A DNA stretch of 64,000 nt from Pogonophryne albipinna (GCA_028583405.1 CM053260.1:22974647-23038646), one strand, 5' to 3'; positions 1 through 13,620 are shown, counted from the stretch's first letter. The notes: generated by a model not told the origin, from the letters alone. Numbers and translations: made by a program.

Positions 1-118
1 TAGATTTGTGTGAGTGTAAAAGTCAGTTCCTACAAATAAAAGACCTTTTTGAACACATGTCCCAGTAGAGGCTCAAAATACAAATATGAACCAACAAATT
101 AACAGCATTATATGTCCT
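1..118. mobile_element. Right end of a family 2 TTAA-type MITE, cut by the window start
   Basis: AAAGACC, CAGTAGAGGC and ACAAATATGAA match the right part of the copy at 14719-15151. The left part is outside the window. Confidence 0.5.
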
Positions 119-2164
119 CTTGTTGTCTTATTGTTTTGTTTTTTCTTTCAATGTACACCCTTAAGCATGTGTTTCCAACTGCATAATTCTCAATTGGTTC
201 AGACGACATACGTTTGTACATCATCTCTTTCAATAAACTATAAGAAAAGTGTGTTCTTTTTAAAAACTAGAACAATGAGAGTTATAAACTACAATTTTCT
301 GAATAAGACACCCAAAAAAAAATTATTGGTTTTGATTATTGTCCTTTACAGCCATTCAGTATAATATGCCATCTATTTTGCATGAGCACGATGTAATGGA
401 AATGAATGTTATGTTCTCCTTTACTCTGAATGAAAAATAACCCTTAAAACTACACAAAGACAAACACACTTAAAGTTAATGTTGTAAATTACTACAGTGC
501 AGAGCCTAACATAAAACTTTTATAATTTACTTTCATTTCAAAGTGTTTCATGTCATACTGCGTTTCATTTCACTGCTGCGGCTTCAGATTTGATTACATT
601 TGAGAGTGAAGTTCAAGTACTTGTAAGAGGCAGCATCTGACAGCTGTTCTGTGAAGAAAACGAAAACACACACTCTACATTCCCTTTTGTTGGACTATAA
701 ATAAAACACACAATTAAACAGAAACGGAGAAAACAATGGTTTCGTGATATTGTTATTGTCTGAAAAACAGAGCGGTGACAAAAAACAAATTACTTTAATT
801 ACCTTAAGAAACAACATTAGACCCAAGTAAGGGAGCATAGATTAATCATATAGCCCTCTTCCTTAGCAGATATCACAAAGTGCTCCACATTGACAGTATA
901 AAGTGTAATTCAGTGTAGTCAAAGAGTGAAATTTAAAGAACCACAACCTCTATACAAAGCTATAAACCTGGGAAAAAGCCATTCTACAAAGGTGTTTTAA
1001 AAGTACTGTCTACCTTCTAACATGAGGGAGTTACTGAGTTTGGGAGTTACCACCTCAAAGGAGCGATTGCCTTTGATGGTGTTAAAGTCTGGAGTGTGAA
1101 ACACGAAAAGCAGCCCGGGTCAGGTCACCTCAGTGACCTGCTGCCGAGATACGGCACTGTAGCAAGTAAGTAATGTGAGAAACAGACAGATCTCAAATCT
1201 GAACTTGATAACAAGGATTTGGCCGTTTCTAAATTGAACGAGGAGCCAGAAAAACAGTGTTTCTAAAGAGTTGAGGGACTTATTGAAGACAATTGTTGCA
1301 TTTGTTCCTCCCATGGCAACATTCAAAAGTTGTAAACATATGCCACATACAAGCTTTTCACCTGATGGTTGTTATCTGTGTTGGTTATTCTCGCGTCCAG
1401 GAGAGAAGCTTAAAAAGGAGACTAAATGGAGTCTCTGAGATGGGGTCAAATTGGTACTTTAATTAAAAATAAAGGCGCGGTTATGTTACAAACAGAATAT
1501 TTGTTCGGTCAGGAGAGAAAGGCTGCAGCTTCCTCTCCCTGTGCTGGTCGTGAAGAAAGAGGCCGAACCCCTCAGGTCCCGCTGTTTATATATCCTCTGC
1601 TGGCTCCTCCCTGCGGGCCGGCTCTCCACGTCTTAATGTCCATTGTTTCGCATATCAGAGGATTCAGACATTGTACATTCAATATATATCTAAACACGCC
1701 TTTTCTCTTCCTTAACTCTTTCATGATTTTTCATTTAACACATTCTAAACGCTGTAATCAATACTCCAAAAAATACAGGAAATACTTCACAGCAGTTTGG
1801 TTTCTGGTCGTTCCGGAAGTTGTCACATGCTACCCACATCTGTAAACAATAACGTACTCAAATAAACTGTACCTTCATTTAATATGAATCAACAACAATA
1901 ATAATATCTCGATGTCTGTAGTTGTAGTGTTGAAATCAGTAGGTTTCGGTGTGCAACATCATATCATCTCGCTGCTAAATTCACCTCTATAGTAAATGGT
2001 ATATTAGCCTCATGCTAAATGCTAACCGGAGATGAAGGATTTTCAGAATAAAAGCTTAACAACTGGTTGTACACAGGAACTTCTGGTTTTTCAGTATAAA
2101 ACAGCTTTTAAACTGACAGTATGTTTTAAGGTACATTATGCTATCAAAACATTGATTTTAATTT
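119..2164. other. Gene-free stretch
   Basis: AT-rich, with only short spurious open frames. A GC-richer patch at 1500-1640 looks like a repeat remnant but I cannot place it. Confidence 0.5.
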
Positions 2165-2581
2165 CTAACATGGTCCAACCCAGTCTCACATCTAAACGTG
2201 TAATAACTACGTTGGTCCACAACTTGGGACGTAGTATTTCTACAAAAACGCCTCTGAAATTGTAAGATCCCTACGTTTTTTTTCAACATTCATTTCCAAT
2301 GGCTGGCGTCTATGTCACGTGATCTTCACATTTCTCCCTGCAGAAAAAAAAAACATGGCCGACATTCGTTTTATTCTCGGTGGAAAATGCCTATTTGAAG
2401 GTTAGTTTGGCCATTAAAATGCGTTTTGATGTCATTTGATGCGAGAAATATGAGTTGTTATTTCAGATTATGTGTGCAGTGGATGTACATGATCTTTAGT
2501 TTGCTAGTTATTACGAAGATTACTTCAGGAAATTGTGTCCATTCAACGTTTTCATTGTTACCAAGGTGGCTGCTAGGGACG
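2165..2581 (+). repeat. Dispersed repeat into which the hAT element inserted
   Basis: It starts near TCCAACCCAGTCTCACAT and resumes after the hAT insertion to about 3610, where TCCAACTCAGTCTCACAT recurs in the same orientation. It contains a CACGTG E-box (2316-2321) and an ATG in good context at 2355 opening a 16-codon frame followed by GTTAGT. Class unresolved. Confidence 0.4.
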
Positions 2582-2589
2582 CTGCTATC

Positions 2590-3051
2590 CAGGCTTGGAT
2601 TTTCGTCATTTTAGGGGCAAGGCCATTTGGCCTTTGGTGTCACACATTTTTTCAGGGCGGAAAGGCCACATGCCAGGGCACAAAGGCCATTGAGGGGAAA
2701 ATTAGGATTTGGAGCTTACAAATAAATAACTTCACTTTCTAATGACAAAAAACAAATCACTTTTTTAATATCAATAATCGTATCATCATATAGGCCTATG
2801 CCTCCTTAGTATTACCGTATATAAAATGAAATACTTTACTTTGAATAATTAGTGTGTGGTATGTTTTCCATCTACTACATCCGAAATGAAATCTAAAAAT
2901 CTAAAATTCTATTAATATGTAACAAATATATTCCATTTCAGAGGAGAAGAAAACGCCTTCAAGGGTCAAACTCTGCACATACATCATTCAGCAGGGCACA
3001 GTGAAGCTCCACCATCCAACTGTATGAACAAGCAAGACTTGCAAAATGCAA

Positions 3052-3132
<81 letters not shown>

Positions 3133-3408
3133 CGTGCGTAGGTGCGTGCGTGCGTGTGTCTCTTTAATCTCTCTCTTTAATACAGCTGACAGCCGCCGTG
3201 AAACTCCAGCGGTTAGAGCAATGCGAGTATTCGCATCGCGTCCGTTGTGAACGCAGCATAATGCAGTTCAGAAACCAACTTTTAACAGTGCGAGGGGCCC
3301 AAAGGCCATGGTGGCCGTAGGATGTACAATTATTTGTGGGGCATAACGGCCAGACCGAGGGGCTACGACGGCCATGGCCGTCATGGCCGCCGTGAAAATC
3401 CCACCCTG
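2590..3408. mobile_element. Non-autonomous hAT transposon, 819 bp, with 8-bp target duplication
   Basis: The element starts CAGGCTTGGATTTTCG and ends CGTGAAAATCCCACCCTG (inverted, imperfect). It is flanked by CTGCTATC at 2582-2589 and at 3409-3416, the 8-bp duplication typical of hAT transposons. Its subterminal parts are rich in GGCCAT motifs and it contains a GT microsatellite. No transposase frame. Confidence 0.78.
3054..3128 (+). repeat. (GT)n microsatellite
   Basis: About 37 GT units followed by GCGT variants, inside the hAT element. Confidence 0.97.
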
Positions 3409-4215
3409 CTGCTATCGATATTATTTCTGTTATGTTGTGTAACTGTTTAATGGTGTTATCTTTATTGCTACCCCCTTCCCCGTCAATTTATAGTGTTGGT
3501 CCACAGCGCAAACGTATTAGTTTAACAAAATCCGCATCTAAAATTGTGGCATAGATACGTTATTTTCCCCTGTGCAATTATCCAACTCAGTCTCACATCT
3601 CACATCACATCGTCATAAACAAATACCGGAAACAGACCGAAAACATTTTTAAAAAATAAAATAATACTTTATTCCGAGTGTTCTTGCTTCTCTCTTTGAA
3701 AGTCATCACATAACAGCATTGTAATACACGGTTCGGCTGCATTAAATATTACATATCTGCCGTAGTTCTCTATTTATAGAGCCCTGATGAGAAGACTTCT
3801 GACAAACATGAAGAACTGTCGCCAACACTGAAAACGTGACATGGATCATAAATATATCAGCAATTAAACAACATCTTACATTTCTTTTCACACAATACGT
3901 CTCCTTGCAGTATCAACACTAATTCGGCTGACTTTTATATTTGATCCAATTGGTAGATAGGCTGTATTTACACCATAAAGGTGCACAGCTGATATAAAGG
4001 GACACCTAGTGGTTAAAGCATGTTATTGAATTTCATTATTTTTATTATTAGATATTAATAGAATCCCTATAAAATATATTCATTACTCGTTATTCTCTAC
4101 TAATAGTTAATTAAAGACTGTATATTTTGCACATCCCTTTCAAGATTTAAAGATGTTCTAAGGTTTATTAACATATCATATAGGCCTACACAACTATGGT
4201 GTAGTTATGCATTGA

Positions 4216-4462
4216 ATGAAAAACTTGGGTCGCAGGTTCCTCAATAGTGCATTACAAGACATCTATCAATATGTGTGTATACCTCCAGCAATGTTAACTA
4301 TGTTGAAGCACTTATTTTAACTGATATTATACATATGTATTATACTCTTACTATGTAGTATAAGAAATGTGCAGAATATGACAGTTTAATGGTGGAGGTA
4401 CACACATATTGATAGATGTCTTGTAATGCACTGTTGAGGAACCTGCGACCCAGGTTTTTCAT
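4216..4462. mobile_element. Inverted repeat of about 70-bp arms (foldback element)
   Basis: Arms 4216-4287 and 4393-4462 are near-perfect inverted copies, sharing GGGTCGCAGGTTCCTCAA and GCATTACAAGACATCTATC, around about 105 bases. Probably a short non-autonomous DNA transposon. Confidence 0.7.
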
Positions 4463-4611
4463 CTCCGGCCTTGTCAGGTATTGAACAATCAATAAATAAA
4501 GAACACAGAATTATTAAATATAAAACACAGAATTTGTGTGATTATACTAAATGATTTACAAATAAACACCACTGCATATTTACAACTGTTACACATGCTG
4601 ATGTAACGCAA

Positions 4612-4647
4612 CTTGGGATCAATAAAGTATATCTTATCTTAAGATGA
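4612..4647 (-). mobile_element. LINE-like tail fragment
   Basis: GGGATCAATAAAGTATATCT, the reverse-orientation counterpart of the tails at 6701 and 22186. Confidence 0.45.
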
Positions 4648-4662
4648 TCGATGGCTACTGCC

Positions 4663-6690
4663 ATATTTGCAAAATTTGCCTCTGAACCTTGACAAGTGCA
4701 TGTTTCAGGCTTTTTTGTGTTGATTCTGCAGCCAAAAATGACCCTGGGATCGGCGAGAGACAACGAAAAGGGTATAAAGCGGTTTGTTCGACAGCTAAAC
4801 AATAAGCTGAAATAAGCCGAGTGTGGGGGAAACTTCTGAAGCAATTGGAGTCAGGACTCAAAGAGAGACACGAGGAGAGCTGGAGCTTTGATGGCAAACA
4901 CTGGCGGTTTATTTGGAGCTTCGGCCGGAGAATTCACAAGACATGTCACGGGCCACAGTTTGACCACACGGTTGAGATGCCACAATCAATTCTGAAGCAC
5001 CCTGCTGTAGCTCAAAGTTTTAACTAGTTCAGAGTGTAATAATCAACATTCTTCAATAGATAGACTAAACAGCTGAGGACACTGAATCACATTTGCTGTC
5101 GCTTATGGCTCGGGGTCATCTACACCCCGAGAAGGATGTGTTCCAGGTGTCCCACAACAATAACTATTTCTCACCGAGAGTTGCCCGGTCACAAACTGGT
5201 AACAACAACAACTTGCTAGGGCAGCCCCTCCTTAAGGGAGATAACGGCTGCTCAAGGTTGGTCAGCTGCATCAGAGGGCAAAAGGTAAACATGTAGGGCG
5301 AAATGATTCCCTGACACTGAGGAAATTCAGTTTTGGATGACGATTGTTGGTAGTTTTGAAACTATCAGTGACCAATTTCATATTACATTGTCTTTGACAT
5401 TGTTCTTTCAGCTTTAAAACGGACAAAGGCAACACACACATTGCCTCAGACATCTTGTTTTCTGTGGCTAAACAGAAGCCCAGCACTTGCATCCTCTCGA
5501 TATGTAAATAATGTCGACTTAATCTGATCATCTGTGTGAAACGGATTAAGGCAGGGGATTTGTTTAGTATTTAATGGGATATCATGCTAATTCAACATCA
5601 AAATGAAGCTTATGAATACCCTCTACACATGCTTACTCTCTCTCTCTTCACTTTTCGACTCAATCAGCTGACTGTGGGATCTCATCTCCACAAATTTGAC
5701 AGGCAAAAAAAGATCCTGTTAATCCTTATAAAGAGAACCTCTCAAAATAATGACTTAATATATCCAAAATACTTACAATTGCAAATTGGTTTCTTGTTAT
5801 CTTCTGATACTAGTCATTATGATTCATTATTTTAAGACAAAACCAAGTCATGATTTTGCGAAGTTTGTCCCAGTAATGTTTTCTTTTATTGGCAGCAAAG
5901 GGCCTGCATAGCTGACTGAGGGATAACTCTTTCAATAACATCTACCAGATTTTGCCACAACATCTGGTAGCCAATTATGTAGTTTATGTTCAAAGAAAAT
6001 CATATTCAACTGTACTAACGGTCCTTTTCTTACCATTAATTTGTCTTTTACTGTGTTAATGTATGCACCACTAAAGCAAATTCTTTGTACGTGTGAACCT
6101 ACTTACCAATAAACCGTGTTTCTGGTTCTGATTTCCTCTGCTGCTGTCAGCTGTCTGATCAGTGTCAGATCCATGCAACCCTCCTCCACCCCACCCTCCT
6201 CCAGCTTTCATCACCCTTGGGTCTTGTCAGAATTCTCGCTCCACAACAAATCCATCCAGAGCTTCAGGCATTGCTCTTCAACCTTTCTCCACCACAAGTA
6301 TTCTAGACTCGATCAGGGAGAATTTCCTGTTGAGCTAATGGCAACACCAGCACCTCAAAATAAGGACACTAGGGAGGGGGTCTAATCAACAGAGAGATAC
6401 TATTATTTCCTCAACTTGTATTGGCGGTTTCAAACCATCATTGACTGCTGACTCTTCTATTCTCTCAACCGGCCGTTAAGCTATTAATCACTTACATCTA
6501 CACTTACATCTACACTTACATCTATGAACAACCCATCATTAGGCAGGCTTAAACAAGTGTATCTGACCCCACCCACATCCTCCACCCATCGTCCATCTCT
6601 TTCCTTCTGGTAGGAGATTCAGGGTCCTTCAAAGCAGACCATTACAAACATTGAATCTCAACACATTGAATGCATAGTTTAAATGTCGAC
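4663..6690. other. Gene-free stretch
   Basis: No gene seen; open frames are short and unlike any protein I know. A 12-base motif (ACACTTACATCT) repeats three times at about 6489-6525. Confidence 0.5.
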
Positions 6691-6700
6691 CATGGGATTT

Positions 6701-7062
6701 AAGATAAGATAAGATAGTACTTTATTGATCCCAATTTGGGAAATGTTTGCGTTGCAGCAGCATAAAAAGACAAGGCATTAGAGAAATGAAAAAACTAGAA
6801 ATAAACAATCCAAAATGTAAACATCTCAAATAGATGTTTACATGTTGTGCAAATGTTGCCATTGTCAGTATGTTGTCTACGTGTACGTGTATGTGCAAAC
6901 TGTGTATATGTACATAAGTCATGTGTCAATATGTTGTCTTTTATCATGTACTATGTATGATTTTTCTATCTTTTGTGGACCTGCAGGACTTTATTGTCCC
7001 CTTAAGGACATTTGGTCTGAACTATGGTTCAGAACAAATGTCCTTAAGGGGACAATAAAGTC
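6701..7062 (+). mobile_element. LINE-like tail fragment ending in a long hairpin
   Basis: It starts with GATAA repeats and ACTTTATTGATCCC. It ends in a hairpin at 6987-7062 whose 36-base arms are complementary apart from one or two positions, with a 4-base loop. Confidence 0.55.
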
Positions 7063-9047
7063 AATCGTATCATAACTTCTTCAGTGGCAAAGGACATTTC
7101 CAACAGCTGGCTATAAACAAGCCTTACCTTGTCTGTTGCAGTTGGCTTTTGTTGTGGCTCAATAACTGAGATCCATAGAAAGGTTTGAACTGCAGCATCT
7201 GCATATTACTCCAAACCAGAATATGTTATGATCAAAGTAAATAAGGTACGATAGAAGATGAACAAATCCCTGTCTTTGTTATCTTGGCCACTCTCCTGTC
7301 TTTATTGAGGAAGGATTGACTAATGAGTGAGATCAGCCCTCTTTACTTGGAAGGGGAAAGGAGACACAGAGATACTGAGTGCACACTTCTAAGCCTGTTT
7401 TCTATTAAATCTCTCCATATTGAACTATGTTAGCTGTAAAATCCATATGCATTCAATATGTGCACACCTGCCTGTGACATTTAAACTATGCCTTAGGTTA
7501 TGGAGTTTAAATATTAGATACAAAAATATTGTGCGAAAGTTATAATTGTGGAAAACAAGTCACAGAAGCCTTGATTCAGAGTGTGTTTGGTGCTCTTTTA
7601 TGCAGCGCACTTAATCAAAAAGCTGAAAAGAGCTTCTAAACAATGAGACAATCAAAACCAATGAGGGCTTGCATGCCTTTGGTTTTTCAAAGTGTAAGAT
7701 GTTTTATCTCTTAATGACATGCACCTGGTGAACAACTGGTGTTTCGTGTTCGTGCTTTGAATAGCAATTATGTGGAATGTCAGAGGAGCTATTTTACAAT
7801 AAGCATTTTCCAATAACAATCAGCGTCGCTGTATTGTTTTCCCCTGACACGTTCACACAGTCACTTGTGTGGTAATAGCGAGCACTCACCTTTCTGCTGA
7901 ACAAGACCTGATGCTTAATCTAATTCTGACCTACCATACAACATGTCTAAGTGACAAGTCCCATTGTGCAAGAAAATCAATCACTTTCCCACACATGCAA
8001 AAACTAAAAGTCAGGAGCCTCCTCCTAATTTGCAAGATCTTAACTTTCTGTGTTTTCTCTGTGTGTTCCCCCCTATTCTTGTTAGCGAGAGTGAGTGACT
8101 TGGAGGATCTCTGCAGGTGGCGGAGCCGTTTGGGGATGATGAGCGATGGTGTGTCTCGGGCCCATCTTTAATTCAGATGTCTCATGGTTCTGTGGTGGAG
8201 AGAAAACAAGAGACTTAAAGATCCAAGATTGATGCTCGAGTGGGAAGCGTGCACAGCCAGCGTGAGTCACACAGCTGAGGCACCGTGCAAGAAAACAAGT
8301 GGTGGATCTGCAGTTCGTATGTCATGCCTTATACTGATCGACTGGGCTGTCTGGTTTGGGTGTTTCATTCATAAATCGCTGTCTTTGTATGTGTTTGGGT
8401 GTACTGGAGCGCTGCGGGAATATTAACTGAAAATGCAGCTCAGAATTAATATTTGAGAAGTTTGCCGTTTGAAGGACGTCTCAATAAGAAATAAACATGG
8501 CTGGAAACCCAAGAGAGGGCCCCGGGGCAAGAAATGGATCCCAGCTGACACCTCTTCCTCTCACTCTGTGGGCTACGTCTATTTCAAGGACATGTCAAAG
8601 CAAACAACACTTATACATGTGGCAGGGTTATTTACAGTCTCAAAAAGTGACCAATAACATGTCAGTTAGTTCGGATGGTTTGATTAAACAATCACATAAG
8701 CAAAGTATAAACCAAAATAAAAATGTTCTCAAAATTATAATTAAAATTGGCAAGTCAGGGATGCAAGGTCAGATACACCTCACTATATGTAAGAGTTGCA
8801 CACAATTACCAATATACCAACAATTCTGGGGGGGCTATAGCAACTCAGCTGCGGTCAATATCTATCAGCTTTTCCTGGTCCTCCGACTGCTGCTTTGCAT
8901 CCGAAATGTAAAGAGTATGTGCGAAATATAAATTCCCTTACAAAGAGAAACTCTGGGTAGAAACAGAGGTGCGTTTATTTTAAAGAATTAAATCAATGAA
9001 TCACCTCTGTTTGAATTAAGAGAAGAGCGGACCGATCACTGTTAATG
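7063..9047. other. Gene-free stretch
   Basis: I find no supported gene or RNA. Short open frames at about 7869-8930 show no recognisable domain. Confidence 0.5.
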
Positions 9048-9190
9048 ATAAGATAAGATAAGATGGACCTTTATTAGCAACAGGGTAAGCGTGAAAAAAC
9101 AGGACAGCACAGATTCACACAGGTTAATACAATCAAAAATCAAATCAAGAATTTTTTTTAAATAATAATGATAATAATAATAAAAGACTA
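9048..9190 (+). mobile_element. Retroposon tail fragment with GATAA and AATA repeats
   Basis: GATAAGATAAGATAAGATGG, then CCTTTATTAGCAACAGGG and an AT-rich tail with AATAATAATG units. A degenerate relative of the fragments at 6701 and 22186. Confidence 0.45.
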
Positions 9191-9410
9191 TGAAATAGGA
9201 GATGAGTCAAAATAAGTGTAAAATAACTGTCAGCATATATACATATTTGGTCATCTAAATTATGAAGCACGAAATGAGTTCAAGTGAAAAGTGAAAATGG
9301 ACATCTGTACATGTAGTGACATATCTATCTATCTGATGTCGGCGGATCTCTGGTGTCGGCAACTTAAAAAGATTTCAAAAGATTGGAGGCCCATGTCAAG
9401 TTTTTCAAAA

Positions 9411-9428
9411 GGGGGGGGGGGGGGGGGG
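9411..9428 (+). repeat. Poly(G) run
   Basis: Eighteen consecutive G. A similar run of about 16 lies at 14320-14335. Confidence 0.95.
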
Positions 9429-9429
9429 C

Positions 9430-12400
9430 GTACAGGACCTTCAAATCTACAGGTATTATGACAACTCGGGGAGTAACCGGGAAAGAGGTATGCAGCTAAT
9501 GTTGTGCTAACTGAATGCTAACAACACGTTGGCTTGTCATGCATAACTGATCCACCAGTATGTTTATGTTTGCTGCGATATTTAATGTTTTAAATCATAT
9601 TGCCAGCGTAGTGGTTTGTGTTGCTTTAGTTCAGCAATTCTCAACACAGAATTAAACAGTCATCTGATTTTTGTCACATGGTCCGTATTTTGTTTTGTTT
9701 GTTGGTCATAGGAGTGGCTGTTACAGCAAAGTTAAAAAGTCATATCATCACATCATATTAAAAACCATAAAACATTTCAATCCAAGCACCTCTTTTTTGA
9801 CACAAAGGGCATGGCCTGCCAACTTTCCCCTTTTATGTTGCATTACATAGCAGTCAGAGCGGTCCAAAACTGCAGAAACAACTTTGAAAGAAGCACAAGA
9901 ACTGTTTTAAAAACATACATAGACAAATGTTATGAAAAGTGCCTTAAATATAAAGAAGTGGACAACCTAACTTCAGTTGGTGCTTTCACTTTCACTTGAC
10001 AGTAGCTTAAAAGCCTATAATTACTTATTTATGTTCACAAATTTAAAAAGAAAAACTCATAACTTTCTGGTTGGGTCAATTTAAATTCTGAGATATATCC
10101 TGCTAGAAAGGGTCAACAAGTTTTATAAATCAGAAGATGTTTGTTTAGAGACAGAAATGTGCACCTTAACTTAAATCTGTTCCTTTTCATTGTGCGGTAG
10201 ATTTTGTTAAAAGTTGGCATTTGATCTTATGATTGTGCTAGAGAGAATGAGTCACATGTTATATAATTTGCAATTTAAAAAAAACGTTTTCATACCACCC
10301 CCAGAGCTAGAAACACTCTTTCTCAAGGTCGGTATGTGGAGACTAAGCAACGGTGTGTTTTAGCTGAAGTGATGCCATCAGCCCCCTCAACAGACCAAGA
10401 CGTCCTCACAGGATAAAGGAGCGGTATGAATGGAGCGAGACTACAGGTGCTTGTGTAATTGCACATACAGCAGTTTCCAAGTCTCCTCAGGGACAGCACA
10501 GCTCTGAGCCAAACACAAAGGAATCACATGAGACAGCAAATCAGAGTAAAAAATGATGTCTGATCATTTGCCTGCTAAACGGATTTGGGCAAGCTTAACA
10601 TGTATTTATATATTTTGAAGTCCACTTGATAAGAATTGGAAAATTGATTGAAGCGGGACGGTGCACTGTTGTGATTGGTCAACCGCTGAGAGATGTCCCG
10701 CCCCTTAGCCTTTCACGTAAAATGTGATGGATCGAACCAAAAAAAGCGTGTGTTACACAGTGATATGGGGACATTTGGGATGTTAGCCATTGCAGACCAA
10801 TTACATGCAGACAAAAAAAATAAAAAATAAAAGGGCCCCTTTTATGTTTTTATGTTTTTAGATTTACACTTATTTACACCTTTGTACTTCTACTAACTAT
10901 GAACTATAAATAAAAGCTTTATATGAATTGGAATAACTACTATGATAAATAATGTATACAGAATGTATATACATCATTTACATATTGTATACATCGAGTA
11001 CAAGGTGTAAAATTAATATTAGTTCTATGAATAAGTGGAGGAATTGAACTCATGTCAAAACGTACATTCATTTTTACTCCTTATACTACAGATATTATGA
11101 TATGATAATTTGCCATACACTGAAATAATACACCATATGGGGTATCATTAATTATGTATCGTATGTTCATGTGTGAAAACAGCATTAAGGAGTAATGACT
11201 GAAAACAACCTGCTGTAAAACTGTCAGAGGGGGAGGGTTGTGTTATATGGCAGTAAAGATGCAATGTGCTAAACAATGTCATTTGCGGAAATGTTATGAA
11301 CAAACCTTAAGCAAAAATATGTGTATAAGGGGAAGAAGTACTCAGATCTTGTACTTCAGTAACAGTAGAACTACCAGAGTGTAGGAATACTTGTTACTTG
11401 TGTGTGTATTCTTTTATTTGACTTGGTTACACACCTCACCGCTCTGTTCACTCCTTCTTCCCATTGCATTTGCTTTGTTGGGATGGACAACAATTGGTGC
11501 CCAATATTTTTGGCTTTTTTGCTGTCGCGATTTCTAACTTCCCCAGCCAAACTAATTTACTGCTGCCACCAGCAACTCTTCATAGTTGCCTTGGAAACGA
11601 AACTTGCAGTAGCTTTTCTGTTTAGTGAAAGTGAAGTAATTGATGCATTATATGCAAATCAGAAATAACAGTGTGGGTAGGGATGATGTGGATGTTCACT
11701 CAGCTGGCATACCAAGCAGATGCAGATGAGTGTAAAGCTGTCTGTTTCCTGGGCAGACCTTTGATGATGAATGCCAGCCGCAGCTCTGCTGATGGAAACG
11801 TCTGCTTCCTGCTCAGCAGACCAGCAAAGACACAGTCAATGGAATATTAAAATCATTATATCAGAGAAAGAAAAAAAACTAGAGTTGGAGGCGAGAAATG
11901 GAAGTGCGATAAACAGAAGTGATTGTTCGAAAGGAACCATTTCATCCGACTGGAGTATTTCAGATGCCGCGTGGACATCACTGATCTACCCTGTGCCGGC
12001 TGAATGTCTCAATCTACGGTGGACAATGAAATGTTCTGCAGAAAGATAACAGTATTTTAATTGGATGTGAGGCTCAGGAAGGTCTAAAAAGAGGACTATA
12101 AGCACATGCGGGGAAATCTATCAATGTAAACCATTTTATGTTGCCATGTAGCTTAAATTGCTAAAAAGATGATCATTTTCTCATTGTTTCGCTTCCTTGT
12201 TATCACTTTTTGATAATGAGCATTGCTCTATATGGGGAAACTGCACAGCAGTCCCTTGAGATACAGTAACAAGGATTTTAAGCTACTGACAGTTGACAGG
12301 AAGAAAAAAAATGATGAAAATGGAATAAAACTGAAGAGCAGTATTGTGAATTATTTAGTGTCCTTAGCAAAGATCTGACTACTCGCTCATTTATGAAGAT

Positions 12401-13520
12401 TAACAGATGTGGAAAATCACTCTGTTGTCATGTTTTACAGTTCCCAATCCCAACTATATATAAATGGCATCTCCAATGTGAACCATTCTCTATGAGGGTC
12501 CTCTCTTCCGCTCTTCCCATCACAGTATGTCTAAAAATAAAAAAGGATGCATTTGTTATCCAACCCGACTCAGGCCCATTGTGTTGCATCTTTCTGTGTG
12601 GCCTTATCTCGATCTTTATTTCTGCCCCGACAGCAACTTCTGAATCAGTCTTACTTACAGGAGGAAACGCATTTGTGCAAGATCTATATAGAGCTGCACA
12701 TAATGAGGAAAACAAGAGATAAGTGTGACCTGTTGGACTCAGAGAAGCTCCCAGCCACAGAATTTGTAGAATAGACGGAAGTCCTCGTCTCATAATGATG
12801 CATCTCTTTAATCTCAGCATCTGTGTTGTTCTAAATTGCTGAGGCAATTGTGTACCTTATCTGTCACAATAAGACTTTGTGCTGTTTCACTTCTAACATC
12901 TTCACTCTTTTCTGCCTATCCTCTAACTCAGGAGCCCTCACAGCCGATGAAGACGCTCTCACTCAGACATTAATCTGCTACTGGCCGCAGCCTTGCTCCC
13001 CGGCTGCAGATATACTATCTTAAGAGAATGAAAACTTCATTTGGCCTCCTCCTCCTCCTCCCCTCTCTCTTCATCCAATCTCCCGCTCCATCTCAGAGCC
13101 TCTGTTTGGACAGGAAGACGTGTGCTCAGAGAAGCTGTTGTCTTGTTAAATGGTACAACTGAGGAGGAAATGGATTACAGCCAACCTTGATCATTTAACA
13201 TCCTCTGCCTCAGACAACAGACTGAATCACTATAGAATGATTTGCCTCAAAGGCCACTCTCGTTTTATGCTGCTCTTTTTTTTGCCTTTTACAGCTCAAT
13301 ATTTACCTCAAACTCTTTAGTATGTAACAAACAAGACTAAAGCCAAACTGGAGAGACCATGCAACAACTGTAGCTGGGTTAGACGTCTTACCTGTCCAAT
13401 TAAACGGACAAAGAAGGTATGCAGGACATCAACTGTTTTTTGTAAGTTAAGTAATGTCGTACAAAAAGCGCAAACACTGGAGACAGCTGTTTGTGTGACA
13501 TGTAAAAACAAAGTTGATTT
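9430..13520. other. Gene-free stretch with a family 2 MITE remnant
   Basis: Mostly AT-rich. At 10655-10860 a degenerate family 2 copy is recognisable by TTGTGATTGGTCAACCGC, GATGTCCCGCC and AGGGCCCCTTTTATG. Nothing else can be supported. Confidence 0.5.
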
Positions 13521-13527
13521 CCTTTAA

Positions 13528-13620
13528 AGGTCCCCTTTTATGCAAAATCCACCATCGGAAAATTAGCTGATCAGATTTTGGCCACTTTGTGATGTCACAA
13601 TGGTTTCTTTTACATAAAAT
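13528..13620 (+). mobile_element. Left end of a TTAA-type MITE
   Basis: TTAA (13524-13527) followed by AGGTCCCCTTTTATGCAAAA, a blend of the family 1 and 2 ends. The right end was not found, so it is truncated or too diverged. Confidence 0.45.

Noticed and set aside
1426..1845. 139-codon plus-strand frame
   Set aside because: Low-complexity AT-rich tail, no domain and no splice context; probably chance or repeat-derived.
3056..3250. 64-codon open frame of alternating Cys and Val
   Set aside because: It is a translation of the GT microsatellite inside the hAT element.
11771..12049. 92-codon plus-strand frame
   Set aside because: No recognisable domain, repeat or flanking splice signals.
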